NCBI GenBank assembly: GCA_034509925.1
Contig: CM067536.1
Location: 4,024,501 to 4,088,500, forward strand
DNA: 64,000 nucleotides
Direction of reading: 5' to 3'
Source: Hirudinaria manillensis
Lineage: Eukaryota > Annelida > Clitellata > Hirudinida > Hirudinidae
Shown: in pieces, positions 46,410 through 56,415 of the stretch
How the letters are laid out: every line of letters starts with the position of its first letter
How positions within the stretch are numbered: the stretch's first letter is position 1
Notes under the pieces: generated by a model
The model's input: the letters and a program-made list of their open reading frames with translations, nothing else
Database searches by the model: none
Told to the model about the DNA's origin: nothing
Position numbers and translations under genes: made by a program

Positions 46410-46644
46410 AGTACGGCAGAACGTCCTCTGCTTAGAACGTTTTCCTATCTTCGGGCAGACGAGGACCGATTCTCTGAGCGTCTCATCGAATCTCTTCTAG
46501 ACTAGATTCGATCAGTCGTTCGTTATAGCCTTCGCGCTCAGATTGCTCTACCGGCGAACGGTCGACGAGAGCATCGTGGCAATCAGCACTCCTCGAGAAT
46601 CACGAAGGAGACGGAGATGAGTTCGTTCCCTCGAGAACATCCTT

Positions 46645-46717
46645 GTTTCCGTGGTGTAGTGGCTATCACGTTCGCCTCACACGCGAAAGGTCCCCAGTTC
46701 GAGCCTGGGCGGGAACA
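46645..46717 (+). tRNA. tRNA-Val(CAC) copy 1
   Basis: 73-nt cloverleaf: acceptor GTTTCCG / CGGGAAC (one T-G wobble), discriminator A, D arm AGTGGCTATCAC, anticodon loop CTCACAC (anticodon CAC, reads GUG), T arm CCCAG-TTCGAGC-CTGGG. Followed by TTTT. Differs from Val-AAC by three bases only (D loop, anticodon first base, acceptor). Confidence 0.97.
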
Positions 46718-46798
46718 GACTTTTATCTGCTCGAGGACGAAAATCGTGATTTTGCAGACGCAAAAAGCTGCCGGACATCCTCTAACAAAAGACCGCCG

Positions 46799-46871
46799 TG
46801 TTTCCGCCCAGGCTCGAACTGGGGACCTTTCGCGTGTTAGGCGAACGTGATAACCACTACACCACGGAAAC
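46799..46871 (-). tRNA. tRNA-Val(AAC) copy 2
   Basis: No difference from copy 1 seen; convergent with Val-CAC copy 1. Confidence 0.96.
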
Positions 46872-47020
46872 AGACGCTCTCAAACGCTTCCATAGGTCCA
46901 CGCATGACTGCCTCTAGGCTTTTTCGGCGCCAAAAAGCCCATCCCATCGCCGCGCAGCGTCCTCATCGGCGCCAGGCAAAACCGGCCTGGGTCGGTCGGA
47001 AGCGTGAGAAAAATCCGCGA

Positions 47021-47092
47021 CTCCCTAGCGGGGAATCGAACCCCGGCCGCGGCGGTGAGAGCGCCGAATCCTAACCACTAGACTACTAGGGA
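47021..47092 (-). tRNA. tRNA-Glu(CTC) copy 2
   Basis: No difference from copy 1 seen. Confidence 0.96.
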
Positions 47093-47327
47093 AGTACGGC
47101 AGAACGTCCTCTGCTTAGAACGTTTTCCTATCTTCGGGCAGACGAGGACCGATTCTCTGAGCGTCTCATCGAATCTCTTCTAGACTAGATTCGATCAGTC
47201 GTTCGTTATAGCCTTCGCGCTCAGATTGCTCTACCGGCGAACGGTCGACGAGAGCATCGTGGCAATCAGCACTCCTCGAGAATCACGAAGGAGACGGAGA
47301 TGAGTTCGTTCCCTCGAGAACATCCTT

Positions 47328-47400
47328 GTTTCCGTGGTGTAGTGGCTATCACGTTCGCCTCACACGCGAAAGGTCCCCAGTTCGAGCCTGGGCGGGAACA
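47328..47400 (+). tRNA. tRNA-Val(CAC) copy 2
   Basis: No difference from copy 1 seen. Confidence 0.96.
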
Positions 47401-47481
47401 GACTTTTATCTGCTCGAGGACGAAAATCGTGATTTTGCAGACGCAAAAAGCTGCCGGACATCCTCTAACAAAAGACCGCCG

Positions 47482-47554
47482 TGTTTCCGCCCAGGCTCGA
47501 ACTGGGGACCTTTCGCGTGTTAGGCGAACGTGATAACCACTACACCACGGAAAC
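47482..47554 (-). tRNA. tRNA-Val(AAC) copy 3
   Basis: Matches copy 1. Confidence 0.96.
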
Positions 47555-47703
47555 AGACGCTCTCAAACGCTTCCATAGGTCCACGCATGACTGCCTCTAG
47601 GCTTTTTCGGCGCCAAAAAGCCCATCCCATCGCCGCGCAGCGTCCTCATCGGCGCCAGGCAAAACCGGCCTGGGTCGGTCGGAAGCGTGAGAAAAATCCG
47701 CGA

Positions 47704-47775
47704 CTCCCTAGCGGGGAATCGAACCCCGGCCGCGGCGGTGAGAGCGCCGAATCCTAACCACTAGACTACTAGGGA
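47704..47775 (-). tRNA. tRNA-Glu(CTC) copy 3
   Basis: Matches copy 1. Confidence 0.96.
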
Positions 47776-48010
47776 AGTACGGCAGAACGTCCTCTGCTTA
47801 GAACGTTTTCCTATCTTCGGGCAGACGAGGACCGATTCTCTGAGCGTCTCATCGAATCTCTTCTAGACTAGATTCGATCAGTCGTTCGTTATAGCCTTCG
47901 CGCTCAGATTGCTCTACCGGCGAACGGTCGACGAGAGCATCGTGGCAATCAGCACTCCTCGAGAATCACGAAGGAGACGGAGATGAGTTCGTTCCCTCGA
48001 GAACATCCTT

Positions 48011-48083
48011 GTTTCCGTGGTGTAGTGGCTATCACGTTCGCCTCACACGCGAAAGGTCCCCAGTTCGAGCCTGGGCGGGAACA
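48011..48083 (+). tRNA. tRNA-Val(CAC) copy 3
   Basis: Matches copy 1. Confidence 0.96.
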
Positions 48084-48164
48084 GACTTTTATCTGCTCGA
48101 GGACGAAAATCGTGATTTTGCAGACGCAAAAAGCTGCCGGACATCCTCTAACAAAAGACCGCCG

Positions 48165-48237
48165 TGTTTCCGCCCAGGCTCGAACTGGGGACCTTTCGCG
48201 TGTTAGGCGAACGTGATAACCACTACACCACGGAAAC
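48165..48237 (-). tRNA. tRNA-Val(AAC) copy 4
   Basis: Matches copy 1. Confidence 0.96.
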
Positions 48238-48386
48238 AGACGCTCTCAAACGCTTCCATAGGTCCACGCATGACTGCCTCTAGGCTTTTTCGGCGCCAAA
48301 AAGCCCATCCCATCGCCGCGCAGCGTCCTCATCGGCGCCAGGCAAAACCGGCCTGGGTCGGTCGGAAGCGTGAGAAAAATCCGCGA

Positions 48387-48458
48387 CTCCCTAGCGGGGA
48401 ATCGAACCCCGGCCGCGGCGGTGAGAGCGCCGAATCCTAACCACTAGACTACTAGGGA
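48387..48458 (-). tRNA. tRNA-Glu(CTC) copy 4
   Basis: Matches copy 1. Confidence 0.96.
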
Positions 48459-48693
48459 AGTACGGCAGAACGTCCTCTGCTTAGAACGTTTTCCTATCTT
48501 CGGGCAGACGAGGACCGATTCTCTGAGCGTCTCATCGAATCTCTTCTAGACTAGATTCGATCAGTCGTTCGTTATAGCCTTCGCGCTCAGATTGCTCTAC
48601 CGGCGAACGGTCGACGAGAGCATCGTGGCAATCAGCACTCCTCGAGAATCACGAAGGAGACGGAGATGAGTTCGTTCCCTCGAGAACATCCTT

Positions 48694-48766
48694 GTTTCCG
48701 TGGTGTAGTGGCTATCACGTTCGCCTCACACGCGAAAGGTCCCCAGTTCGAGCCTGGGCGGGAACA
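48694..48766 (+). tRNA. tRNA-Val(CAC) copy 4
   Basis: Matches copy 1. Confidence 0.96.
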
Positions 48767-48847
48767 GACTTTTATCTGCTCGAGGACGAAAATCGTGATT
48801 TTGCAGACGCAAAAAGCTGCCGGACATCCTCTAACAAAAGACCGCCG

Positions 48848-48920
48848 TGTTTCCGCCCAGGCTCGAACTGGGGACCTTTCGCGTGTTAGGCGAACGTGAT
48901 AACCACTACACCACGGAAAC
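48848..48920 (-). tRNA. tRNA-Val(AAC) copy 5
   Basis: Matches copy 1. Confidence 0.96.
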
Positions 48921-49069
48921 AGACGCTCTCAAACGCTTCCATAGGTCCACGCATGACTGCCTCTAGGCTTTTTCGGCGCCAAAAAGCCCATCCCATCGCC
49001 GCGCAGCGTCCTCATCGGCGCCAGGCAAAACCGGCCTGGGTCGGTCGGAAGCGTGAGAAAAATCCGCGA

Positions 49070-49141
49070 CTCCCTAGCGGGGAATCGAACCCCGGCCGCG
49101 GCGGTGAGAGCGCCGAATCCTAACCACTAGACTACTAGGGA
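49070..49141 (-). tRNA. tRNA-Glu(CTC) copy 5
   Basis: Matches copy 1. Confidence 0.96.
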
Positions 49142-49376
49142 AGTACGGCAGAACGTCCTCTGCTTAGAACGTTTTCCTATCTTCGGGCAGACGAGGACCG
49201 ATTCTCTGAGCGTCTCATCGAATCTCTTCTAGACTAGATTCGATCAGTCGTTCGTTATAGCCTTCGCGCTCAGATTGCTCTACCGGCGAACGGTCGACGA
49301 GAGCATCGTGGCAATCAGCACTCCTCGAGAATCACGAAGGAGACGGAGATGAGTTCGTTCCCTCGAGAACATCCTT

Positions 49377-49449
49377 GTTTCCGTGGTGTAGTGGCTATCA
49401 CGTTCGCCTCACACGCGAAAGGTCCCCAGTTCGAGCCTGGGCGGGAACA
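49377..49449 (+). tRNA. tRNA-Val(CAC) copy 5
   Basis: Matches copy 1. Confidence 0.96.
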
Positions 49450-49530
49450 GACTTTTATCTGCTCGAGGACGAAAATCGTGATTTTGCAGACGCAAAAAGC
49501 TGCCGGACATCCTCTAACAAAAGACCGCCG

Positions 49531-49603
49531 TGTTTCCGCCCAGGCTCGAACTGGGGACCTTTCGCGTGTTAGGCGAACGTGATAACCACTACACCACGGA
49601 AAC
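49531..49603 (-). tRNA. tRNA-Val(AAC) copy 6
   Basis: Matches copy 1. Confidence 0.96.
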
Positions 49604-49752
49604 AGACGCTCTCAAACGCTTCCATAGGTCCACGCATGACTGCCTCTAGGCTTTTTCGGCGCCAAAAAGCCCATCCCATCGCCGCGCAGCGTCCTCATCG
49701 GCGCCAGGCAAAACCGGCCTGGGTCGGTCGGAAGCGTGAGAAAAATCCGCGA

Positions 49753-49824
49753 CTCCCTAGCGGGGAATCGAACCCCGGCCGCGGCGGTGAGAGCGCCGAA
49801 TCCTAACCACTAGACTACTAGGGA
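49753..49824 (-). tRNA. tRNA-Glu(CTC) copy 6
   Basis: Gene matches copy 1; the spacer just upstream of it (about 49830) has a small rearrangement and 1-bp loss. Confidence 0.96.
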
Positions 49825-50058
49825 AGTACGGGCAACGTCCTCTGCTTAGAACGTTTTCCTATCTTCGGGCAGACGAGGACCGATTCTCTGAGCGTCTCAT
49901 CGAATCTCTTCTAGACTAGATTCGATCAGTCGTTCGTTATAGCCTTCGCGCTCAGATTGCTCTACCGGCGAACGGTCGACGAGAGCATCGTGGCAATCAG
50001 CACTCCTCGAGAATCACGAAGGAGACGGAGATGAGTTCGTTCCCTCGAGAACATCCTT

Positions 50059-50131
50059 GTTTCCGTGGTGTAGTGGCTATCACGTTCGCCTCACACGCGA
50101 AAGGTCCCCAGTTCGAGCCTGGGCGGGAACA
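50059..50131 (+). tRNA. tRNA-Val(CAC) copy 6
   Basis: Matches copy 1. Confidence 0.96.
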
Positions 50132-50212
50132 GACTTTTATCTGCTCGAGGACGAAAATCGTGATTTTGCAGACGCAAAAAGCTGCCGGACATCCTCTAAC
50201 AAAAGACCGCCG

Positions 50213-50285
50213 TGTTTCCGCCCAGGCTCGAACTGGGGACCTTTCGCGTGTTAGGCGAACGTGATAACCACTACACCACGGAAAC
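50213..50285 (-). tRNA. tRNA-Val(AAC) copy 7
   Basis: Matches copy 1. Confidence 0.96.
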
Positions 50286-50434
50286 AGACGCTCTCAAACG
50301 CTTCCATAGGTCCACGCATGACTGCCTCTAGGCTTTTTCGGCGCCAAAAAGCCCATCCCATCGCCGCGCAGCGTCCTCATCGGCGCCAGGCAAAACCGGC
50401 CTGGGTCGGTCGGAAGCGTGAGAAAAATCCGCGA

Positions 50435-50505
50435 CTCCCTAGCGGGGAATCGAACCCGGCCGCGGCGGTGAGAGCGCCGAATCCTAACCACTAGACTACT
50501 AGGGA
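50435..50505 (-). tRNA. tRNA-Glu(CTC) copy 7, T-stem variant
   Basis: One base shorter than copy 1: a G is missing from the GGGG run on the 5' side of the T stem (minus strand), which weakens that stem. Possibly non-functional or a sequencing indel. Confidence 0.8.
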
Positions 50506-50740
50506 AGTACGGCAGAACGTCCTCTGCTTAGAACGTTTTCCTATCTTCGGGCAGACGAGGACCGATTCTCTGAGCGTCTCATCGAATCTCTTCTAGACTA
50601 GATTCGATCAGTCGTTCGTTATAGCCTTCGCGCTCAGATTGCTCTACCGGCGAACGGTCGACGAGAGCATCGTGGCAATCAGCACTCCTCGAGAATCACG
50701 AAGGAGACGGAGATGAGTTCGTTCCCTCGAGAACATCCTC

Positions 50741-50813
50741 GTTTCCGTGGTGTAGTGGCTATCACGTTCGCCTCACACGCGAAAGGTCCCCAGTTCGAGC
50801 CTGGGCGGGAACA
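50741..50813 (+). tRNA. tRNA-Val(CAC) copy 7
   Basis: Gene matches copy 1; the base just before it is C rather than T. Confidence 0.96.
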
Positions 50814-50894
50814 GACTTTTATCTGCTCGAGGACGAAAATCGTGATTTTGCAGACGCAAAAAGCTGCCGGACATCCTCTAACAAAAGACCGCCG

Positions 50895-50967
50895 TTTTTC
50901 CGCCCCGGCTCGAACTGGGGACCTTTCGCGTGTTAGGCGAACGTGATAACCACTACACCACGGAAAC
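50895..50967 (-). tRNA. tRNA-Val(AAC) copy 8, mutated acceptor and T stem
   Basis: Two substitutions relative to copy 1: the 3' base of the acceptor stem no longer pairs with G1, and one T-stem pair is broken. Probably a weakened or dead gene. Confidence 0.75.
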
Positions 50968-51114
50968 AGACGCTCTCAAACGCTTCCATAGGTCCACGCA
51001 TGACTGCCTCTAGGCTTTTTCGGCGCCAAAAAGCCCATCCCATCGCCGCGCAGCGTCTCATCGGCGCCAGGCAAAACCGCCTGGGTCGGTCGGAAGCGTG
51101 AGAAAAATCCGCGA

Positions 51115-51186
51115 CTCCCTAGCGGGGAATCGAACCCCGGCCGCGGCGGTGAGAGCGCCGAATCCTAACCACTAGACTACTAGGGA
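51115..51186 (-). tRNA. tRNA-Glu(CTC) copy 8
   Basis: Gene matches copy 1; two single-base deletions sit in the flanking spacer near 51055 and 51080. Confidence 0.96.
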
Positions 51187-51422
51187 AGTACGGCAGAACG
51201 TCCTCTGCTTAGAACGTTTTCCTATCTTCGGGCAGACGAGGACCGATTCTCTGAGCGTCTCATCGAATCTCTTCTAGACTAGATTCGATCAGTCGTTCGT
51301 TATAGCCTTCGCGCTCAGATTGCTCTACCGGCGAACGGTCGACGAGAGCATCGTGGCAATCAGCACTCCTCGAGAATCACGAAGGAGACGGAGATGAGTT
51401 CGTTCCCTCGAGAACATCCTCT

Positions 51423-51495
51423 GTTTCCGTGGTGTAGTGGCTATCACGTTCGCCTCACACGCGAAAGGTCCCCAGTTCGAGCCTGGGCGGGAACA
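51423..51495 (+). tRNA. tRNA-Val(CAC) copy 8
   Basis: Gene matches copy 1; one extra base immediately upstream. Confidence 0.96.
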
Positions 51496-51576
51496 GACTT
51501 TTATCTGCTCGAGGACGAAAATCGTGATTTTGCAGACGCAAAAAGCTGCCGGACATCCTCTAACAAAAGACCGCCG

Positions 51577-51649
51577 TGTTTCCGCCCAGGCTCGAACTGG
51601 GGACCTTTCGCGTGTTAGGCGAACGTGATAACCACTACACCACGGAAAC
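51577..51649 (-). tRNA. tRNA-Val(AAC) copy 9
   Basis: Matches copy 1. Confidence 0.96.
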
Positions 51650-51798
51650 AGACGCTCTCAAACGCTTCCATAGGTCCACGCATGACTGCCTCTAGGCTTT
51701 TTCGGCGCCAAAAAGCCCATCCCATCGCCGCGCAGCGTCCTCATCGGCGCCAGGCAAAACCGGCCTGGGTCGGTCGGAAGCGTGAGAAAAATCCGCGA

Positions 51799-51862
51799 CT
51801 CCCTAGCGGGGAATCGAACCCCGGCCGCGGCGGTGAGAGCGCCGAATAACCACTACTAGGGA
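51799..51862 (-). pseudogene. tRNA-Glu(CTC) copy 9, deleted D arm
   Basis: 64 nt instead of 72: two small deletions remove 8 bases from the D-arm/A-box region and its flank (reads GCCGAATAACCACTACTAGG on +). The cloverleaf and A box are disrupted. Confidence 0.8.
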
Positions 51863-52098
51863 AGTACGGCAGAAACGTCCTCTGCTTAGAACGTTTTCCT
51901 ATCTTCGGGCAGACGAGGACCGATTCTCTGAGCGTCTCATCGAATCTCTTCTAGACTAGATTCGATCAGTCGTTCGTTATAGCCTTCGCGCTCAGATTGC
52001 TCTACCGGCGAACGGTCGACGAGAGCATCGTGGCAATCAGCACTCCTCGAGAATCACGAAGGAGACGGAGATGAGTTCGTTCCCTCGAGAACATCCTT

Positions 52099-52171
52099 GT
52101 TTCCGTGGTGTAGTGGCTATCACGTTCGCCTCACACGCGAAAGGTCCCCAGTTCGAGCCTGGGCGGGAACA
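52099..52171 (+). tRNA. tRNA-Val(CAC) copy 9
   Basis: Matches copy 1. Confidence 0.96.
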
Positions 52172-52252
52172 GACTTTTATCTGCTCGAGGACGAAAATCG
52201 TGATTTTGCAGACGCAAAAAGCTGCCGGACATCCTCTAACAAAAGACCGCCG

Positions 52253-52325
52253 TGTTTCCGCCCAGGCTCGAACTGGGGACCTTTCGCGTGTTAGGCGAAC
52301 GTGATAACCACTACACCACGGAAAC
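52253..52325 (-). tRNA. tRNA-Val(AAC) copy 10
   Basis: Matches copy 1. Confidence 0.96.
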
Positions 52326-52475
52326 AGACGCTCTCAAACGCTTCCATAGGTCCACGCATGACTGCCTCTAGGCTTTTTCGGCGCCAAAAAGCCCATCCCA
52401 TCGCCGCGCAGCGTCCTCATCGGGCGCCAGGCAAAACCGGCCTGGGTCGGTCGGAAGCGTGAGAAAAATCCGCGA

Positions 52476-52547
52476 CTCCCTAGCGGGGAATCGAACCCCG
52501 GCCGCGGCGGTGAGAGCGCCGAATCCTAACCACTAGACTACTAGGGA
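52476..52547 (-). tRNA. tRNA-Glu(CTC) copy 10
   Basis: Matches copy 1; one extra G in the spacer near 52423. The spacer upstream of this gene (52575-52625) lacks about 8 bp including half of the ATCGAATCT palindrome. Confidence 0.95.
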
Positions 52548-52773
52548 AGTACGGCAGAACGTCCTCTGCTTAGAACGTTCCCTATCTTCGGGCAGACGAG
52601 GACCGATTCTCTGAGCGTCTCGCTTCTAGACTAGATTCGATCAGTCGTTCGTTATAGCCTTCGCGCTCAGATTGCTCTACCGGCGAACGGTCGACGAGAG
52701 CATCGTGGCAATCAGCACTCCTCGAGAATCACGAAGGAGACGGAGATGAGTTCGTTCCCTCGAGAACATCCTC

Positions 52774-52846
52774 GTTTCCGTGGTGTAGTGGCTATCACGT
52801 TCGCCTCACACGCGAAAGGTCCCCAGTTCGAGCCTGGGCGGGAACA
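52774..52846 (+). tRNA. tRNA-Val(CAC) copy 10
   Basis: Gene matches copy 1; preceded by C like copy 7. Confidence 0.96.
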
Positions 52847-52927
52847 GACTTTTATCTGCTCGAGGACGAAAATCGTGATTTTGCAGACGCAAAAAGCTGC
52901 CGGACATCCTCTAACAAAAGACCGCCG

Positions 52928-53000
52928 TGTTTCCGCCCAGGCTCGAACTGGGGACCTTTCGCGTGTTAGGCGAACGTGATAACCACTACACCACGGAAAC
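52928..53000 (-). tRNA. tRNA-Val(AAC) copy 11
   Basis: Matches copy 1. Confidence 0.96.
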
Positions 53001-53149
53001 AGACGCTCTCAAACGCTTCCATAGGTCCACGCATGACTGTCTCTAGGCTTTTTCGGCGCCAAAAAGCCCATCCCATCGCCGCGCAGCGTCCTCATCGGCG
53101 CCAGGCAAAACCGGCCTGGGTCGGTCGGAAGCGTGAGAAAAATCCGCGA

Positions 53150-53221
53150 CTCCCTAGCGGGGAATCGAACCCCGGCCGCGGCGGTGAGAGCGCCGAATCC
53201 TAACCACTAGACTACTAGGGA
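53150..53221 (-). tRNA. tRNA-Glu(CTC) copy 11
   Basis: Matches copy 1; one substitution in the spacer at about 53040. Confidence 0.96.
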
Positions 53222-53456
53222 AGTACGGCAGAACGTCCTCTGCTTAGAACGTTTTCCTATCTTCGGGCAGACGAGGACCGATTCTCTGAGCGTCTCATCG
53301 AATCTCTTCTAGACTAGATTCGATCAGTCGTTCGTTATAGCCTTCGCGCTCAGATTGCTCTACCGGCGAACGGTCGACGAGAGCATCGTGGCAATCAGCA
53401 CTCCTCGAGAATCACGAAGGAGACGGAGATGAGTTCGTTCCCTCGAGAACATCCTT

Positions 53457-53529
53457 GTTTCCGTGGTGTAGTGGCTATCACGTTCGCCTCACACGCGAAA
53501 GGTCCCCAGTTCGAGCCTGGGCGGGAACA
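53457..53529 (+). tRNA. tRNA-Val(CAC) copy 11
   Basis: Matches copy 1. Confidence 0.96.
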
Positions 53530-53610
53530 GACTTTTATCTGCTCGAGGACGAAAATCGTGATTTTGCAGACGCAAAAAGCTGCCGGACATCCTCTAACAA
53601 AAGACCCCAC

Positions 53611-53683
53611 AGTGTCCGCCCAGGCTCGAACTGGGGACCTTTCGCGTGTTAGGCGAACGTGATAACCACTACACCACGGAAAC
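53611..53683 (-). tRNA. tRNA-Val(AAC) copy 12, damaged 3' acceptor
   Basis: The 3' end reads GTGTCCGCCC on + instead of GTGTTTCCGCCC, with changed flank, so two acceptor-stem bases are lost. Probably non-functional. Confidence 0.75.
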
Positions 53684-53832
53684 AGACGCTCTCAAACGCT
53701 TCCATAGGTCCACGCATGACTGCCTCTAGGCTTTTTCGGCGCCAAAAAGCCCATCCCATCGCCGCGCAGCGTCCTCATCGGCGCCAGGCAAAACCGGCCT
53801 GGGTCGGTCGGAAGCGTGAGAAAAATCCGCGA

Positions 53833-53904
53833 CTCCCTAGCGGGGAATCGAACCCCGGCCGCGGCGGTGAGAGCGCCGAATCCTAACCACTAGACTACTA
53901 GGGA
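53833..53904 (-). tRNA. tRNA-Glu(CTC) copy 12
   Basis: Matches copy 1. Confidence 0.96.
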
Positions 53905-54139
53905 AGTACGGCAGAACGTCCTCTGCTTAGAACGTTTTCCTATCTTCGGGCAGACGAGGACCGATTCTCTGAGCGTCTCATCGAATCTCTTCTAGACTAG
54001 ATTCGATCAGTCGTTCGTTATAGCCTTCGCGCTCAGATTGCTCTACCGGCGAACGGTCGACGAGAGCATCGTGGCAATCAGCACTCCTCGAGAATCACGA
54101 AGGAGACGGAGATGAGTTCGTTCCCTCGAGAACATCCTT

Positions 54140-54212
54140 GTTTCCGTGGTGTAGTGGCTATCACGTTCGCCTCACACGCGAAAGGTCCCCAGTTCGAGCC
54201 TGGGCGGGAACA
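54140..54212 (+). tRNA. tRNA-Val(CAC) copy 12
   Basis: Gene matches copy 1; the downstream spacer near 54233-54248 is altered and contains T8. Confidence 0.96.
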
Positions 54213-54293
54213 GACTTTTATCTGCTCGAGGACTAAAATCTTTTTTTTGCAGACGCAAAAAGCTGCCGGACATCCTCTAACAAAAGACCGCCG

Positions 54294-54366
54294 TGTTTCC
54301 GCCCAGGCTCGAACTGGGGACCTTTCGCGTGTTAGGCGAACGTGATAACCACTACACCACGGAAAC
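54294..54366 (-). tRNA. tRNA-Val(AAC) copy 13
   Basis: Matches copy 1. Confidence 0.96.
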
Positions 54367-54515
54367 AGACGCTCTCAAACGCTTCCATAGGTCCACGCAT
54401 GACTGCCTCTAGGCTTTTTCGGCGCCAAAAAGCCCATCCCATCGCCGCGCAGCGTCCTCATCGGCGCCAGGCAAAACCGGCCTGGGTCGGTCGGAAGCGT
54501 GAGAAAAATCCGCGA

Positions 54516-54587
54516 CTCCCTAGCGGGGAATCGAACCCCGGCCGCGGCGGTGAGAGCGCCGAATCCTAACCACTAGACTACTAGGGA
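54516..54587 (-). tRNA. tRNA-Glu(CTC) copy 13
   Basis: Matches copy 1. Confidence 0.96.
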
Positions 54588-54822
54588 AGTACGGCAGAAC
54601 GTCCTCTGCTTAGAACGTTTTCCTATCTTCGGGCAGACGAGGACCGATTCTCTGAGCGTCTCATCGAATCTCTTCTAGACTAGATTCGATCAGTCGTTCG
54701 TTATAGCCTTCGCGCTCAGATTGCTCTACCGGCGAACGGTCGACGAGAGCATCGTGGCAATCAGCACTCCTCGAGAATCACGAAGGAGACGGAGATGAGT
54801 TCGTTCCCTCGAGAACATCCTT

Positions 54823-54895
54823 GTTTCCGTGGTGTAGTGGCTATCACGTTCGCCTCACACGCGAAAGGTCCCCAGTTCGAGCCTGGGCGGGAACA
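54823..54895 (+). tRNA. tRNA-Val(CAC) copy 13
   Basis: Matches copy 1. Confidence 0.96.
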
Positions 54896-54976
54896 GACTT
54901 TTATCTGCTCGAGGACGAAAATCGTGATTTTGCAGACGCAAAAAGCTGCCGGACATCCTCTAACAAAAGACCGCCG

Positions 54977-55049
54977 TGTTTCCGCCCAGGCTCGAACTGG
55001 GGACCTTTCGCGTGTTAGGCGAACGTGATAACCACTACACCACGGAAAC
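54977..55049 (-). tRNA. tRNA-Val(AAC) copy 14
   Basis: Matches copy 1. Confidence 0.96.
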
Positions 55050-55198
55050 AGACGCTCTCAAACGCTTCCATAGGTCCACGCATGACTGCCTCTAGGCTTT
55101 TTCGGCGCCAAAAAGCCCATCCCATCGCCGCGCAGCGTCCTCATCGGCGCCAGGCAAAACCGGCCTGGGTCGGTCGGAAGCGTGAGAAAAATCCGCGA

Positions 55199-55270
55199 CT
55201 CCCTAGCGGGGAATCGAACCCCGGCCGCGGCGGTGAGAGCGCCGAATCCTAACCACTAGACTACTAGGGA
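55199..55270 (-). tRNA. tRNA-Glu(CTC) copy 14
   Basis: Matches copy 1. Confidence 0.96.
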
Positions 55271-55505
55271 AGTACGGCAGAACGTCCTCTGCTTAGAACG
55301 TTTTCCTATCTTCGGGCAGACGAGGACCGATTCTCTGAGCGTCTCATCGAATCTCTTCTAGACTAGATTCGATCAGTCGTTCGTTATAGCCTTCGCGCTC
55401 AGATTGCTCTACCGGCGAACGGTCGACGAGAGCATCGTGGCAATCAGCACTCCTCGAGAATCACGAAGGAGACGGAGATGAGTTCGTTCCCTCGAGAACA
55501 TCCTT

Positions 55506-55578
55506 GTTTCCGTGGTGTAGTGGCTATCACGTTCGCCTCACACGCGAAAGGTCCCCAGTTCGAGCCTGGGCGGGAACA
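55506..55578 (+). tRNA. tRNA-Val(CAC) copy 14
   Basis: Matches copy 1. Confidence 0.96.
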
Positions 55579-55659
55579 GACTTTTATCTGCTCGAGGACG
55601 AAAATCGTGATTTTGCAGACGCAAAAAGCTGCCGGACATCCTCTAACAAAAGACCGCCG

Positions 55660-55732
55660 TGTTTCCGCCCAGGCTCGAACTGGGGACCTTTCGCGTGTTA
55701 GGCGAACGTGATAACCACTACACCACGGAAAC
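55660..55732 (-). tRNA. tRNA-Val(AAC) copy 15
   Basis: Matches copy 1. Confidence 0.96.
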
Positions 55733-55881
55733 AGACGCTCTCAAACGCTTCCATAGGTCCACGCATGACTGCCTCTAGGCTTTTTCGGCGCCAAAAAGCC
55801 CATCCCATCGCCGCGCAGCGTCCTCATCGGCGCCAGGCAAAACCGGCCTGGGTCGGTCGGAAGCGTGAGAAAAATCCGCGA

Positions 55882-55953
55882 CTCCCTAGCGGGGAATCGA
55901 ACCCCGGCCGCGGCGGTGAGAGCGCCGAATCCTAACCACTAGACTACTAGGGA
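55882..55953 (-). tRNA. tRNA-Glu(CTC) copy 15
   Basis: Matches copy 1. Confidence 0.96.
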
Positions 55954-56188
55954 AGTACGGCAGAACGTCCTCTGCTTAGAACGTTTTCCTATCTTCGGGC
56001 AGACGAGGACCGATTCTCTGAGCGTCTCATCGAATCTCTTCTAGACTAGATTCGATCAGTCGTTCGTTATAGCCTTCGCGCTCAGATTGCTCTACCGGCG
56101 AACGGTCGACGAGAGCATCGTGGCAATCAGCACTCCTCGAGAATCACGAAGGAGACGGAGATGAGTTCGTTCCCTCGAGAACATCCTT

Positions 56189-56261
56189 GTTTCCGTGGTG
56201 TAGTGGCTATCACGTTCGCCTCACACGCGAAAGGTCCCCAGTTCGAGCCTGGGCGGGAACA
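56189..56261 (+). tRNA. tRNA-Val(CAC) copy 15
   Basis: Matches copy 1. Confidence 0.96.
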
Positions 56262-56342
56262 GACTTTTATCTGCTCGAGGACGAAAATCGTGATTTTGCA
56301 GACGCAAAAAGCTGCCGGACATCCTCTAACAAAAGACCGCCG

Positions 56343-56415
56343 TGTTTCCGCCCAGGCTCGAACTGGGGACCTTTCGCGTGTTAGGCGAACGTGATAACCA
56401 CTACACCACGGAAAC
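56343..56415 (-). tRNA. tRNA-Val(AAC) copy 16
   Basis: Matches copy 1. Confidence 0.96.
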
